NCBI RefSeq assembly: GCF_921293095.1
Contig: NC_060251.1
Span: 59,909,585-59,973,584, forward strand
DNA length: 64,000 nucleotides
From: Ischnura elegans
Taxonomy: Eukaryota > Arthropoda > Insecta > Odonata > Coenagrionidae
Direction of reading: 5' to 3'
Under the pieces are notes generated by a model. That model had not been told where the DNA came from. It ran no database searches and saw only the letters and a program-made list of their open reading frames with translations. This document shows positions 43,001 through 55,810 of the stretch, piece by piece (the first letter of the stretch is position 1; every line of letters starts with the position of its first letter). The translations under genes and the position numbers were made by a program.

Positions 43001-45380
43001 TAATACTTTCGAAAAATTTTCTGCTCATAGAGCTATAATCTGATACAAGACTATGATGGCTCTGTTCGCCGAAGCGCGTGGTACGCATTAAAATAATTGA
43101 GGAAAAGTGTAACTACCTTTTACTTCAAAGTGTCGAACCTACACAATATCACGCCTGAATCAGTTTCAGAATTTAAAAAGCCTCTGTTTAAGCTGAATAT
43201 CCTCTGGAAATTAGTTGTACAAGTTAATTTCGTAACACCTCGCGAAGAATTTAATTGAATTTAAAGAAAGTTAATAGAAAAATTAGTGGCAGTGATGCCT
43301 TAGAAGTTATCACCTAAATGTGGTCCTTCCAAGCCAAAATAATCTCACACAAGCGTTTTTCCGGGATCATGACCGAACTGTACGTAGGGTGTCTCTTGCC
43401 CAAGGTAGATAAGTTTCGCAAAATAATATCTGTGTAAATCAAATACTTCACTGTTTATTTTTGTGTCAGTTGGATCGCTGGTTGGGTATCCTGTTATTCT
43501 GTAGCCAGTGCAGATCTCAAGTGGTGGAAACAAGGGGTATAGGAATCACAGCGCGGAAGTAACTTAGGGAAGCTCCGTGGCAATTACGTAGAGATCGCTG
43601 TGGGGTCGTCGGAGCGGCATAATTACTCGGTAGGTATCTTGAAGAACGAGCCGCTTCCTCGCACACCGCGATGCGTGGGGGTTGGATAAGCACACATCCC
43701 GTTATTACTTTTTTTCAGCCACGCTCTTTGGATGCTCTTGGAGGAATTAAACGAGGGGCTTATGCACGACTACCTTTAACTAATGGAAGTGTGTGCAAAA
43801 GCTTGTACTCAAGAGGGTTTGCTTGCGAGAACATAATTTTTTCTACCCCTGAAAGTGCGAATCACGATTTTATTGCATTTTTTTCTGATGATGGTGATAA
43901 TAGCTAGCCACCTGCGGTTCGAGTCATTAACCAGCATTAATCGCATCAGATACTCGGGAGGAATTTTATTGTGCTTTCGCATACTATTTAATCGTACCGC
44001 ATCCATAAAAATATTCAACCTCATAAGGAGTTTGAGCGGCCCTGGCTGTTGTCACAAATATGATGCAAAAACCTCAGTATGAGCGTAGAGGGAATTTTAG
44101 TCTTTCTTTTATGTTTTAATGGAAATTATTTCGCGGTAACTGCTACTGCAAGGTATTGTAATGTAGGCTTCTGGGAGTAAAAATCATTTCTGTGCTTTCT
44201 AAGTCATGTCTGAAAGGCTTCGAAAAAAACGATGATTATGTGACGTTTGACATTTAATTATTGACGGCGATGTTGTTGATGGGAGGAGAGGGGAGTTTGT
44301 TTGGGGAGAGAAAAAGAAGGAAAAGTTGCTCAAAGTAGTGAGAAAAGAGGAACTTTATCTCTTAAAAAGTAAAGAGGATTTGGAACAAAATGTATGACGT
44401 TACAATAATTACTTTGCGTGGCACTTGTTTACTATCGGGAATTTTTTATTACCACTGTAGAAACTTAGCTGACGTTGGTCTTCATTTTTTTACTGGCCTA
44501 TTTCCTAAAAATTAAAACCCTTTGTTATAATTTTCTGCGAACCTAGTGATTATGCTTTCTCATGTATTTCACTGAATGTTTCAGGCTTTATTTTGAGAGC
44601 TAAAATTTGCCTTCAATGTCCTAACTTACGGACGGAAATAAGAATTAATTAAATGTGAAACAATTGTCAAGATTGAACTGCTCAGTGTAAACTACAGTTG
44701 CCGATTGATATATCTGTTTTCGAAGTTAAAATTACCAAGATGTCTTAGTAGAGAACGCCTGGCTTAATCTGGTCTCAATATATTAATGTTTATGTAACAA
44801 TCATAAGTTTGTTTGTTGGATGCCAATATATCTTACAGTGAGAATATGCTACGGATATGGGAGTTAGGCGGCTTGCAAGGTATTGTGCCGATGTAAACAG
44901 AAACCATCAAACAAAAACTAAGTTATGACGGAAACCATCATTTGCCATGGTGTGTTTGTATTATCCTTTCAAATCTGTGAGTTAGATCTGCTTGGTCACG
45001 AAAAATAATCGCGTCTGTCCACCGAAAATATTTTCCTTTCTGCCGTTGCATTTTATGTGGTGTTATCAAGACGGTGTGCGTCATTCCTACGTCCGGATGG
45101 CAAACCGGTGTGTCACGCGAGCGTAAAGAATCCAGATGCGTCGGCAGCAGCGCTGGTGAAATTATCAGTTGTTGCGGCGGGAGGTAGGGTAGATACGCGC
45201 TGCGGTGCGTTATTTTTAGAGCAATGACTATCACTCTCTGGATGATGTCATTCATTGTACGATTAGAGGCAGACTGTAATGTATTTTAAATATTTCTCGT
45301 ATCGGCCAATGAGACGCTCTTACTCCCCTCATTCGTAGCGTGACCTCTTCTAATTGGAATGTGAAGATAACATCCTTGAT
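42770..45380. other. Intron sequence, nothing firm
   Basis: No exon, RNA gene or clear repeat, apart from the end of the disrupted ORF above. Confidence 0.4.
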
Positions 45381-45579
45381 ACGTTATAGAAGACGCATCA
45401 TACCCCCTCGACTGGCCTTTTTTTGCGACAAATCAATCCTTTAAAGTTTAATTTAAGTCGTTTGTTTTGTACCAAATCTTCTTTATTTTCATAAATATAC
45501 AGTATATTTTTGCCTCACTATTTCGAACTTTCCATTTTTTTTCTCTTCAACAATCCACCCCCTCCTCCCATCAACAACA
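45381..45579. repeat. ~198 bp repeat shared with 52376-52573
   Basis: The two stretches are nearly identical (ACGTTATAGAAGACGCATCA to CCATCAACAAC), with about ten differences. This copy is followed by sequence ending GGCTTTAGGGTTAA at 45946, which looks like a piggyBac-type terminus (TTAACCCTAAAGCC reversed). Confidence 0.9.
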
Positions 45580-47500
45580 AAAATCTGAAACTGTTTTAAG
45601 CAAATTATATTTCTTTGCACGAAATTCAGTGGTCAAGTAGGACGAAAAAAAAGACAAACGAGGCACCGTAGAAATTTTCGCAAATATTACATTTTATCTT
45701 AAACGTTTACAAAGAGTCGTAGAGTGGTATTTTTTCAAGATGCAAAAACTCGCGTCGGGTCACAACGCTAAATTTTGATACATAATGCATTTATCCGGAC
45801 GAAAAAATGGCAGGAAAGAAAGAGAAAAGTACTTTATGAGATTATTTGGTACGCAAATTGCTAAAATATGTAATGGAATGCAAGTTTTATCCATTGAAAA
45901 AAACCTCTCGGGTCATATAGACCAGACGCGACGGCTTTAGGGTTAATGAACGAGTGATCCGCCGCACAAAAAGACAAAATACGACCGGTTGTGGGAGAAT
46001 GATGAAACCTATTAAACACGGCAGCTGCCTCAACCTTCTTGCTTCCGAATCAGCACTCCCCCTCAGTTAGTTTACCTATGGCTTTGAACGGAAATCATCT
46101 CTTCCTTTATTTCTTCCGGCACCCCGACCAAGCGTTGCGTGCGCAATGATCATTTTGGAGTGGGGACGCCTCTTTTCGCCGATAAGGCAGAGGGCGGGCG
46201 TGATCGTTACCTTGGTGACTCTCCCTCTCGTCTTCACGATCTCGTGTCGTTGTCCTCTGGCCTCCTCTCATGTATCTACAAGTTAGATCACAACTGGGAC
46301 AGAGGTCAGGAGGAAAGGGCAGAAGAGGGAGAAGAAGCAAACACCTCTTGTGTCCGTGAAGCCTTGCTCAGCACGTTTCCCTGTTATTAATCCTCTCGCA
46401 AGTTGACTTCAAATGAATGCAAAATAACCAATTCTTGGATAACAGAATTTACAATAGAAGTGTTGTATCGCTTAAGACAGGTTTAAACTTTTCGTGGTGC
46501 CCCGGCTTGTCTCCTTCTCAAAGCTGTGATTCCCTTATCAGTTCACAGAAAGGTATGTTCCCGGAAAAAGAATTTCGTCCATCAATACACCAACTAAAAA
46601 GGGTTTAGAGGAGTATAAAGCGTGGAATCAGTTAAATTCCTTAAAGTTGGTCGAGCGAAATTACGCTGAACTCGATCTAGCGAAATGTAGAGAAAATCTT
46701 AGGGAAAACATCCCGTAATCGGTGGCTCCGGTTAATTTGTGATGAGAATTTATCTTTGAAAACTTTTTCCGATTTTTATTTCGTAAATGTATGGGATAGA
46801 TATTCAATATTTAGTTCATATAATTCTAATCCTCCCAAAGAGATGCATCAATGAACAGGTACATGAAACTACGGTCTTGTTACCACGCCATTTAAACCAT
46901 ATAATTTACTATGAAATTCAGTCGCTTGGCGAAATACTTTCAGATAATAATAAGTTTCGCAGTGAGAAATCCGTATTTCAAAGGAAAACTGGAAGTTACG
47001 AGATGTTTTGTGCGACGTTACTCAAGAAGAGATCATGCTCTCAAATGCTCGCGGCATGTTCTAAATCAAAAAGAGCTTTCTGTTCTCCTCCATATTTTCA
47101 AATTTGCTTGTGTCTTTCAGGGTTTGAATGTTTAATTAAATAAGACATTTCGTGGTTCCGTTGGTCCAGCTTCTTTGAGCGATTGCGCAACTCCGTCTCA
47201 TCTGGCTGAACATGAGCATATACTGCTCATAGTCTCCTACCTTAAACATGTAGAAATGATTCGACTATAGTGAAAAACCAGTCAACGGTTGAAACGGATA
47301 AAGAGAAGGATATATAGGGTAAAAAAAAAACAAGAAAATCCAAGTCTGAATTACGATCTTGAGAAAGTCTTACTTTTATCCGCTTTATATATTAATCTGA
47401 CACAAAAAGTATCATTATTTACGAACTTTAAGCATAATTTCCTTGGGGTTAACGTAGTCGGAGAAACTGGCACAGGTGTTAGATTCTAATTTTAAGACTT
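45580..47500. other. Intron sequence, probable piggyBac-like end to 45946
   Basis: 45580-45946 is probably the right part of an element ending at TTAA 45943-45946. The remainder has GC-richer patches (46080-46390) and short unsupported ORFs. Confidence 0.4.
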
Positions 47501-47504
47501 TGTA

Positions 47505-47745
47505 TCGATGATGAGGTTGGTGGTGTCCCAGTGGATTGAACTTCGAGCTACAGATCGAAGTCCTTGGTTTACATACCCGGTGGAGCCTTCGGACATCCTT
47601 GAACAAAAACCCTTGTTGTGCGTGGTGGCCCAGGGAAAGGTGGCCCTGGACTAATTACCCTGAAAATGCGATATCCCACGTCTGAGGCTCAGTCTAGTGC
47701 GTGTTTTACTCTCACTTAACTAATTGGTCCGTTGTTCGTGATGAT
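47505..47745 (+). mobile_element. Degraded tRNA-derived SINE
   Basis: GTGTCCCAGTGGATTGAAC (box A-like) is followed by TGGTTTACATACCCGGTGG (degraded box B) 45 bases later, then a GC-rich body with GGTGGCCCAGGGAAAGGTGG. Family not matched to S1 or S2. Confidence 0.5.
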
Positions 47746-50700
47746 AAATTCTTCGATGTGATAAATTTGGTAAGCGCCTCGTTTAAGATACTATTTTGCT
47801 TGAAATTTGCCTTAAAAATCTGGATCGTGAATTGCACATTAGAGACTCTGCTTTTGGACCAATAAGCATTCTATACGCGGGATTATTATAAGGCTTCAGT
47901 TTTCCCTAGAGAGTATGTTCTCACGGAACTTCATGACTAATTAGCTGCCGAATTTTCGTGCGATGTGAATTATGACTTGAAAGAACTGTTTTCGATGCAC
48001 CGCTGCGCAGAGTATTTCAAGAGGAGTTCGTTCAATGTTGCACGGCCTTATGAGGGCGATCTTCCATGTACGTGCGTGGGAGATGCGGCTTCCTTTTGCA
48101 ATGCGCCGGCGGTCTTCCTCGATCATCCACTCGAGAGCCATCATCTCAAAAACTTCTTGACCGCCTCCTCTACGGCCGGAATGCAAGAGCGAAAAGATTA
48201 CGAAGCGCGTGGGAGGGAATCGTAGGAGGCCTGCCATAATATACCGCCTCTACTGTTTTGGTTCCGTAATCAAAAGATCTCGTCATCCTTACGCCTACGG
48301 GCTGTGGAGTCTCCCTATCTTGGATCGACGAAAACACGTATCTTCCTCTGTCATGGGAAATGGTGTCGAGACGTGTGTGTCGAGCTATTTTAAATGTTTC
48401 GCGGTTTCATCGATCAAACGTTGTGAAAGATTATCACCGTTCCGAAAGTTAATTAGCAGTGTTCAGTACGGTGAAAATTAGTCATGGGAACATCTTTCAA
48501 GAGCGTGGAGGCTGGCTGCGTGTATTTTTTTGCGAATTGAATTTTAACGTGAGAGAAGCTGTGCTATTTTTTGTAATTGCTGATTGCTAGTATGGGATTT
48601 AGTGAGACTCCGAGCATCGTGTATAGAATGGAAACGTTATCTTTTAGTATTGGAATCGTTATGATTTTTTGGATTAATTGCTTTGTATTTTTGTGTCAGT
48701 TTATTGAAAATGCTGTATATTTCAGTTAATCAATGCAATAAAGCCTTGCTGTTTACTAACCCATATTTAAAATGTTTAGTTTCATTTTTTTATTAGTAAT
48801 TTTTTTATACTCCCGCAAAACTTATTTCGTGATATTAATGGGTTGTGGATATTTTTTCTTCATGTTAAATACTGTGAAGCAAGTGGATAGCGGAGCAATA
48901 GTGGGTAGTAGAAAGCAACCCTGTCTCGGGAAAGAATGCCCTGCAGAATATCATATCTATAGACTAAGATATATCATTTGATGAGCATGAACTTATCTAT
49001 CATGCGCCCATGCTGCAACGCGCACGGTATTCGTACGGCGATGGCAATATGTTTGTTTTCATCTTCCTTTGATTGCCTTAGACAAGGTCCTTCCGATGAT
49101 TTTCAGAAACGAAACTACGGCGACACTGATTATCATATGTTTTCGCTTGGGGTTACCCCAGGTAATAATTGTTAGTCCTGGTAACTTTACCATGTTTTTC
49201 CCCATGATGTAAGCGTCAAGAATTTACTACTTTGATGCTCTGAGTCTCTGTTTGAAACAGAAACTGTCTTCGATTCATTGAGAAATAATGACTCTCCAGG
49301 ATCAGTTTCTAAAGTGATACAAATAATTTTTAAGCTAACGGGGCGAATTTAAGAATGCATAGGTATCGCAGAATTCACCGTGTGACTGACTATCACAATT
49401 TACCAACAAGTTTTCGGCGCTGATGATCTCTCAATTTATGATTATTTTTTCGACTTAATTTTATAAATTAAATTGTCAATGGTGTTTCTTTGTGGTTAAA
49501 GGTGTGACTATTAGCTATTGATGTCGGGAAGTGAAAGTTCAATATATTTCCCATGCAGAATTTCCTAGGGCAAATGGAATCACCATTTAACTTGTAATTT
49601 TGAGCAATATTTCCGCTACGAGCGGTGAATCGTGGCTGTATTTCTTAGCAAAAATATCAAGCAATATTCAAACATTGGTGTCACTTCCCGTGACATCATC
49701 TTGACGGGTTAAAAAATAAAATTCCGCTGTCTGCTTGGGAATGGGTCGATATTGATTAGAAGATAGAGATCGAATTCGATTGATTAAACTATTGTAGTGT
49801 AATGAGATTTGAATGAGCATTGCGGCAAGCCACAGATAAATATGCTTTCATGGAATGCGACTTGAGCTTTCCACGACGCGTCCTGTTGAAATAGTCACGT
49901 GAACCGGCGAAGCGGAAAACAATGACTCCAATTCCTCCCTCTAAATGATATGTAGTATTTTAAATCTTCTTCTAAGCTTTAATGCTCTAAAAATATAGCA
50001 GAGCTCACAAAGCTCCGTTCCGGTTATTGCTGTCTGTTGGCTCGAATGAGTTATCTCAAGAGATCGGACCTGTTGCTAGTACCCTATCAAACATCAAGGG
50101 TCAGAAATTCTATTATCCGTCCGAGAAAGTAACGCTGAATTGTTTGAAATGCCTATCATATATTTGTCAAATTGTGAGACTCATAGTGTGAAATCAACGG
50201 ATGCGTGTGTATTCATGTGTAGCATTCTTATCGGCAGTTGTAAATTGGCTGCCGCCTTCAGAGTCAACTTGTATGTGTCATTCCGTTCCTAGGAAAAGAC
50301 ACTTCGCTTTGTAAGCAATTTTTTGTTTTGAAAAAAAAACATGATGCATACACCAAACTAGCTACGTTGCGCTATTAAACTAAAGGTTATAGATTTAAGT
50401 CGAAAGCAAAGCATTCATTGAGATTGCTCCGTGTTTGAATGTCATAAAAGGGGTATGTAGGTACCTCTATTCCTGTAATTGATTGATTGCTCACCAGACT
50501 TTATTGTTTCCTCCATTCAACTATTTAATGGAAACAGGAATACATTTTCAGTGACCGTGACTTATGCGTACACATCACGATCACCGAAAAATGAATGAAA
50601 CGTTATGATGAAATTGAGATGTTATGATGAAAAATGAATGTAAAAATTGAGCTATCAAATGAGAGACTTCATCTAACATATTTTTAAAAATTTCAATATA

Positions 50701-52045
50701 TTTTAATTTTACATAAATCACAATTTTCATGAAATTGAGACTTTACAGGAGAATCTTCCGTTTATGTACATTTTCTTTAATATTGAAACCCGTTGTTGCA
50801 GAATGTAAATATGTTTGTTAGGGCAGAGATAATGGAATATGATTATTTGTTACGAAAAGAAATAAAGAGTATTATGGGTGGCTACGGTGGTAACAACACT
50901 GACTTTGAATGGCGTACTGATGAGAATCAAAGAAGGATTAAATGGCAACCTTATACCTAAGAGAGTTATGATAAATGTTTCTGCGTAGTGTTCCAACTTC
51001 TGTCGTTGAGGATTGTTTATTCCGGTGTCGGGCAGCTTGTCGAAAAAAATAAATCAGCTTCACTGGAATTCAGACGAACAAAATGATTTAGATTGTAAAC
51101 ATACTTATCTCTCTCCAGTTCTTAAACATGGAATAAGTACTTTGAGGCTGCTGTTTGGCTGTAATCTACGTTTTTGTTTGCTGTGCTAATGCTCTGGAAG
51201 CGAATTGTTATTTTTTCCGTTCTGTTAGTTTAGGCTCTTGGACTTTATTTTCTCAGGGCGTTAAACTCGTAGTTTTTACCACCCGCAGACATATATGAGA
51301 CCACAGTGCGACTGTTCTTGGTGTGAGGGTTCAATTTCAATTTGCCTTCCACGAACGTAAAAGATTTTGTTTCTTTTGTTTTCATCCATTCTTCCACTAA
51401 ACTCAAATTCATCATTAAGTTGCTTTTTTATGCAATTTTTATATAAATTTTCATCTAATTAGTTCTTCTCGTGGCGTTTATTGAACGTTACGCTGGATGG
51501 ATTAAATTTCTTTTGTGAGCATATAATATTTTATATCATATCTCAAAATTTTCATGTTTCTCATATATTTTCTTTGAGTGTGAGTGGATTTTTATCAGTA
51601 ATTTTCGCTGGATAAATATGTAATATATGTTAACTATTGATTGTTTAGATTAGCGATTCCATTTTGGAACCTTCAAAATCATATCTCAAATTTTCCATGT
51701 TTATCGTCTATTTTCTTATTTTCATGAAATTGTTTCACAAATTTTACTTCGTTCCTAGCTTCATATATTTTGAAGAAAAAACAAAAACCCGCATCACAAA
51801 CACCAGCTTGGGCAGTAAAATATAGAACTTACGTCTTGAGTATCGGACTGTTTTTAATTTTGTATTCAAACATCTTTGGTCTTTGTGAAATTTTTACTGA
51901 AGCCTACTTTATGAATAAGTTGTATCGGCTATCAAGATAATTTTATACCAATTTTTCGGCCTCAAAAGCATTCATAGCTCCCTAATATAGTAATTCAACC
52001 CGGGGGATGGTTTGTATTGATTAGGACAGAGCCTCTCTCGGTGTT
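47746..52045. other. Intron sequence, no gene seen
   Basis: AT-rich. 51537-51585 and 51682-51730 share CATATCTCAAA-TTTTC-ATGTTT phrasing, probably a small old duplication. The ORFs at 47965-48237 overlap on both strands and are not supported. Confidence 0.4.
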
Positions 52046-52049
52046 ATAA

Positions 52050-52205
52050 CACACGTTCAGGGTATAGGGGCCGTGTTCCTTTCCCTTGGCCACTTTGGAC
52101 TTCGAAGATTTTAGATTGGGGGTGTGCGGAGACATCGTCAATGATCTGAATCTGGGACTTTCCGATTAGTAGCCAACACGCGCTCAGCGTGGTTTCTCAT
52201 AGGCA
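52050..52205 (-). mobile_element. tRNA-derived SINE copy (family S1)
   Basis: On the minus strand GCTGAGCGCGTGTTGGCTAC, then CAGATTCAGATC as a decayed box B, and a tail GGCCAAGGGAAAGG and CCCTATACCCTGAA. It aligns with the S1 copy at 16275-16432. Confidence 0.65.
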
Positions 52206-52274
52206 ATTGGGCTGAATTCTATTTATTTTTGAAGGTATTACACTACGTTGAGTGGTAGGCTCCCGCGGGTTTGA

Positions 52275-52874
52275 TTAACCCTTTTACTACCAGCCCATTT
52301 CAGGTGATATGCAGGAAGACTGCGTGGGCTATTTTCCGGAATTAGCAACATTTCAGATTTAAAAATATTTCAGCTACGTTATAGAAGACGCATCATACCT
52401 ACTCGACTGGTCTTTTTTTGCGACAAATCAGTCCTTTAAAGTTTAATTTCGGTCGTTTGTTTTGTACCAAATCTTCTTTATTTTCATAAAGATACAGTAT
52501 ATTTTTGCCTCACTATTTCGAACTTTCCATTTTTTCTCTCTTCAACAATCCACCCCCTCCTTCCATCAACAACTCCCTAAAAACATCGTACTTGAACAAC
52601 ATCATCACCATGTTTTTATCACATCACATTAGCAACATTTCAGATTTAAAAATTTTTCAGCTACTTAATTTTATTTAATACATCTAGATTTTTTCCCAAT
52701 TCTAAAGATATATTTACATCATATAACCAAAGATAGATAATGGGAGTTTACATAAATAACAGCCGATGAAAAGGCTTCAATCATGAAAAAAAGTAAAATA
52801 ATTCGGCCCCTGGCAGTTTTCGCTCAACCAGCAAGGGCCGATATATCCCGGCCCGGTGGCAGTAAAAGAGTTAA
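52275..52874. mobile_element. piggyBac-type MITE with TTAA ends, ~592 bp
   Basis: TTAA at 52275-52278 and 52871-52874 flank terminal repeats CCCTTTTACTACCAGCCC and the complement CTCTTTTACTGCCACCGGGC. TTAA duplication and a C-run/CTTTT terminus are piggyBac features. The interior contains a 37 bp direct repeat enclosing sequence shared with 45381-45579. No ORF. Confidence 0.85.
52341..52664. repeat. 37 bp direct repeats, 287 bp apart, inside the piggyBac MITE
   Basis: ATTAGCAACATTTCAGATTT to TTTCAGCTAC occurs at 52341-52377 and 52628-52664 with one difference. The segment between includes the repeat shared with 45381-45579. Confidence 0.9.
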
Positions 52875-53024
52875 TGCTGGAACTTTTCTTTTGAGCATGG
52901 TACGATTCTTGGAGGAGGCGACCGACAGCTGAAGTCGTTTGCGCCGTCAAGGAAGGGTAGGGTGGGAAGAGTGAAGGCATCGCGACGCGTCGGTTTGCTT
53001 CCTCTGAAAGAAAGGCGCCAATGG

Positions 53025-53203
53025 GATCACGGCTTAATATCCAATCCGACGGACGGGGTGCTGTACTTTAAATAGTCTCTACGAAGCACTCAAGCAGGAA
53101 TCTGGCAGTCTCTAAAAAATCTTCTCCACCTTCGGATTTTAACCAGGATCCTCTGGATGGGAAGCCAGCACTCTAGCTATCACATCGACTTGATCCCCAA
53201 CCT
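53025..53203 (-). mobile_element. tRNA-derived SINE copy (family S2)
   Basis: On the minus strand GATGTGATAGCTAGAGTGCT then GGCTTCCCATCCAGAGGATC, a decayed box B, and the tail CCGTCGGATTGGATATTAAG. It matches the copy at 6835-7022 in head, middle (AGGAATC, GGCA, TCTCCACC) and tail. Confidence 0.65.
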
Positions 53204-53242
53204 GTCTCTGTACTGTCGGGTGGTTCTTCTTGAAGTACTGTG

Positions 53243-53309
53243 CTGGAACTCTACTTTTGGATGTAGTACCTCTTGAAGTGCCATACCATGCCCGAAAGTA
53301 GAGTTCCAG
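53243..53309. repeat. 18 bp inverted repeat
   Basis: CTGGAACTCTACTTTTGG (53243-53260) pairs with CCGAAAGTAGAGTTCCAG (53292-53309) with one mismatch. Confidence 0.75.
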
Positions 53310-55700
53310 TATTAATCCAGGTGTTACTGTTTCTCATTAAATACCACTCAACATAGGGGAATAGTTTCAAAAATCAACCCTCTTGGGATAATTGATTCGG
53401 AATTCAGTACAATAGCCTGTAGGCTTTCAGGTTTTGTCCCGCGTCGTTTGGAGGAAACTGAAAATATTTCAACCAATAGTTTTAACCAGTTCAACGTAGT
53501 TCCAGTCTCTTCACCTAAAGTTCACTTATACCCGATGAAGATAACTGTAATGTTTATGAATCATGCTGTCAGTTTCAACAAATCGACGCGGGAGAGAACC
53601 CGAAAGAAGAGTTAACATATGAATTCTTCGACTTGACCGTTGTGGAGGGGAAGTGAGTCATCGAATTCACTTACGCGCAAGGAGATTGCGTCGAGTGCTC
53701 TACGTTCAAACCGGTTACGGCACACACGAAAGACGACTATGCCGTGGCGATCGCAACGAGCGCTCTTTCGGCATCCACCGTATCCTCTGGATGCTGCAGT
53801 TGTTTCACTTTCGTCATGCATACATAAAAACACAGCCGTCGAAATTACTATGCGCCTTCCTTTGGTCTCCATGCGGCTGATGTGGCCCCTCACGGAGCGG
53901 AAGGATTCGTTTTTTTGCCTCCCCAACCCCCGGTCCATGACGCAGGCTCTAGACATCATCTGTTGAATAATTAAGAACGAGGATCGGACTGCATATTCCG
54001 TGGGATCTCCATCAACCGAACGTACCACTTATAAAGCTCGCACATACAGTGCCAAGGAAGTGAAAATGTCTCTAGTTAAAGGAGCTTGTTACGAGATGCG
54101 AAGTATATATCATTCTCATAAATATTTCAAATTATGTTCTTCTTGTTGTACTTCACCAACTGACGGCCGTAATGAGTATGTTTTCGGTGCTACATTTTCT
54201 GAAAATAGCTTTTTGAAAATTCAAATTTTTATGCATGCTCTTATGGCGGAACTTGTCTTTGCATAGTATTTGTAGGGGATAGTATTTGTTGTATAGAGTA
54301 TGTGTCCCAATGTCAAGCGTTTTCTATGAGGAGTTTGTCCTAGACCACTAGCGTCATACGTCTCTTGTGTTGTGCTGTGTATGAGCAACCACCGGGAACA
54401 ACGAGCTGATAACCATGTCATTAATGAGCTCCAAAGGTGATAATAAAAGTGTCACGTCAGAGTTCCGGATTGATCTTTGAACATGGAAGGGGTATATTGC
54501 CAAATGGATCGCGTTACGCGTACACAAAGCCAAATAACCAGCTCAAAACATTGTCTTGAATGGGTTCCTCTGTTGAAATAAAAAAACAATGGGAGATAAA
54601 AACAGTGTCAATGGTCCGGGTTGATATTGAACTGGGAAATGCAAAAAGGGGCGTTTGGAGCGTAGGCAACATGTTCACTTAGATAGAAGGCATTGCTTTT
54701 AGGAACAGCTGCCTCTATGGTGAATTTTTATGGGGGCTTATCTTTAAACGCATGTAATGGAAGCTTGTCTCCTTAGCCCGCATTTTCGAGCGACATTCGG
54801 TGGCAGCGGTATCAAGCGAAAATGTGGAAACGGTGAGACATGGAACTGTAAAGGCGGAAATAGGCCGCGGAGGAGACCGAATGCGTCTAGTTTTTTTCCC
54901 AGGGAAGATAATTTTGTGAGTGATTTAGGACCTCGAGGGAAAACGAGGTTATCAGCGGTTCCGTTGAACAGTCTTTCGGGTCGTTTTCCTGGGCGCCGCC
55001 GTGAAACGCATTCTCTACATGGTTCTCTGTGATATATGAAGATCTCCGTCCATTTAGTCCTCCATTAACTATTTTGTTTACCTAGAATCCACCTCCAGAG
55101 TATTGGATACTAAACTCAATACAACCTAACGATGTTGATGAAGGCTTCCGCGGAGTGATGCAGAAGGCACATCTAGGTTTCCCGGTTGTCCTCTGCGTCG
55201 ATTAATCTTCGTGACGACAGTTTCTCCAGCGTTGCAGCAGTCGTCGTCAGGTTTGAAGTGGCACTTTACACCTGACACAAAAATAATATGTACATATAGA
55301 AGAAAAATACATGAAACTGCTTGAATCCTTCTCAGTATGGCATATCTGGCTTCAACTGACCTTGTAAGTGGTATATGACGATTTTATGGTCCATGGGCAA
55401 GACTCCAGTAGAGGAGACCCAATTACATGAAGATTAAGCGTAATATCTGTTGCCGTTTCGCGTGCATTTTATTCGGGGGCGTCACTAGGCAGCGGTATCT
55501 CTCGACAATCGTTTGGTATGCGTTAAAATGTGTGGTTTATATGATTTATTGGCTCAGTTACGTGTCACTACCGTACACTTCCTCGGAAAAATGGATATCG
55601 ATGACTGGTAGCGCCGCGAGTGGCGATTTTTAAGTCAGATTTTAATGCGCGCGGAGCCACAACAATTCTAGCGTCGGACTTGAGAATCCTCTAATGTAAT
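53310..55700. other. Intron sequence, GC-richer patches, no gene called
   Basis: 53610-54030 is open on both strands but has no recognisable domain or splice logic. 55205-55260 (GACAGTTTCTCCAGCGTTGC) may be a foldback half-copy. Confidence 0.35.
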
Positions 55701-55714
55701 ATTCGCGTCCATAG

Positions 55715-55810
55715 GGTACAGTGGTGGTGAAATGAACGGTTGCGTCTTGATGTATGTCTTCGGTTCGGATCCACTAGTGAGGATCGTGGGAACAGCCTAT
55801 CCGATCATGA
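55715..55810 (+). mobile_element. Possible tRNA-like SINE head
   Basis: GGGTACAGTGGTGGTGAAAT (box A-like) is followed 45 bases later by CGGTTCGGATCCACT, a near-consensus box B. The spacing fits a tRNA-type internal promoter. No cloverleaf is evident. Confidence 0.4.

Noticed and set aside
46787-47143. 118-codon + strand ORF
   Set aside because: No recognisable family, composition like chance ORFs in AT-rich DNA, no splice sites at its ends.
47941-48237. Complementary ORFs of 98 and 86 codons
   Set aside because: Sense/antisense overlap without motif; compositional.
53612-54028. Overlapping 138-codon minus and 108-codon plus ORFs
   Set aside because: Open on both strands because of GC-richer composition; no domain or splice logic in either.
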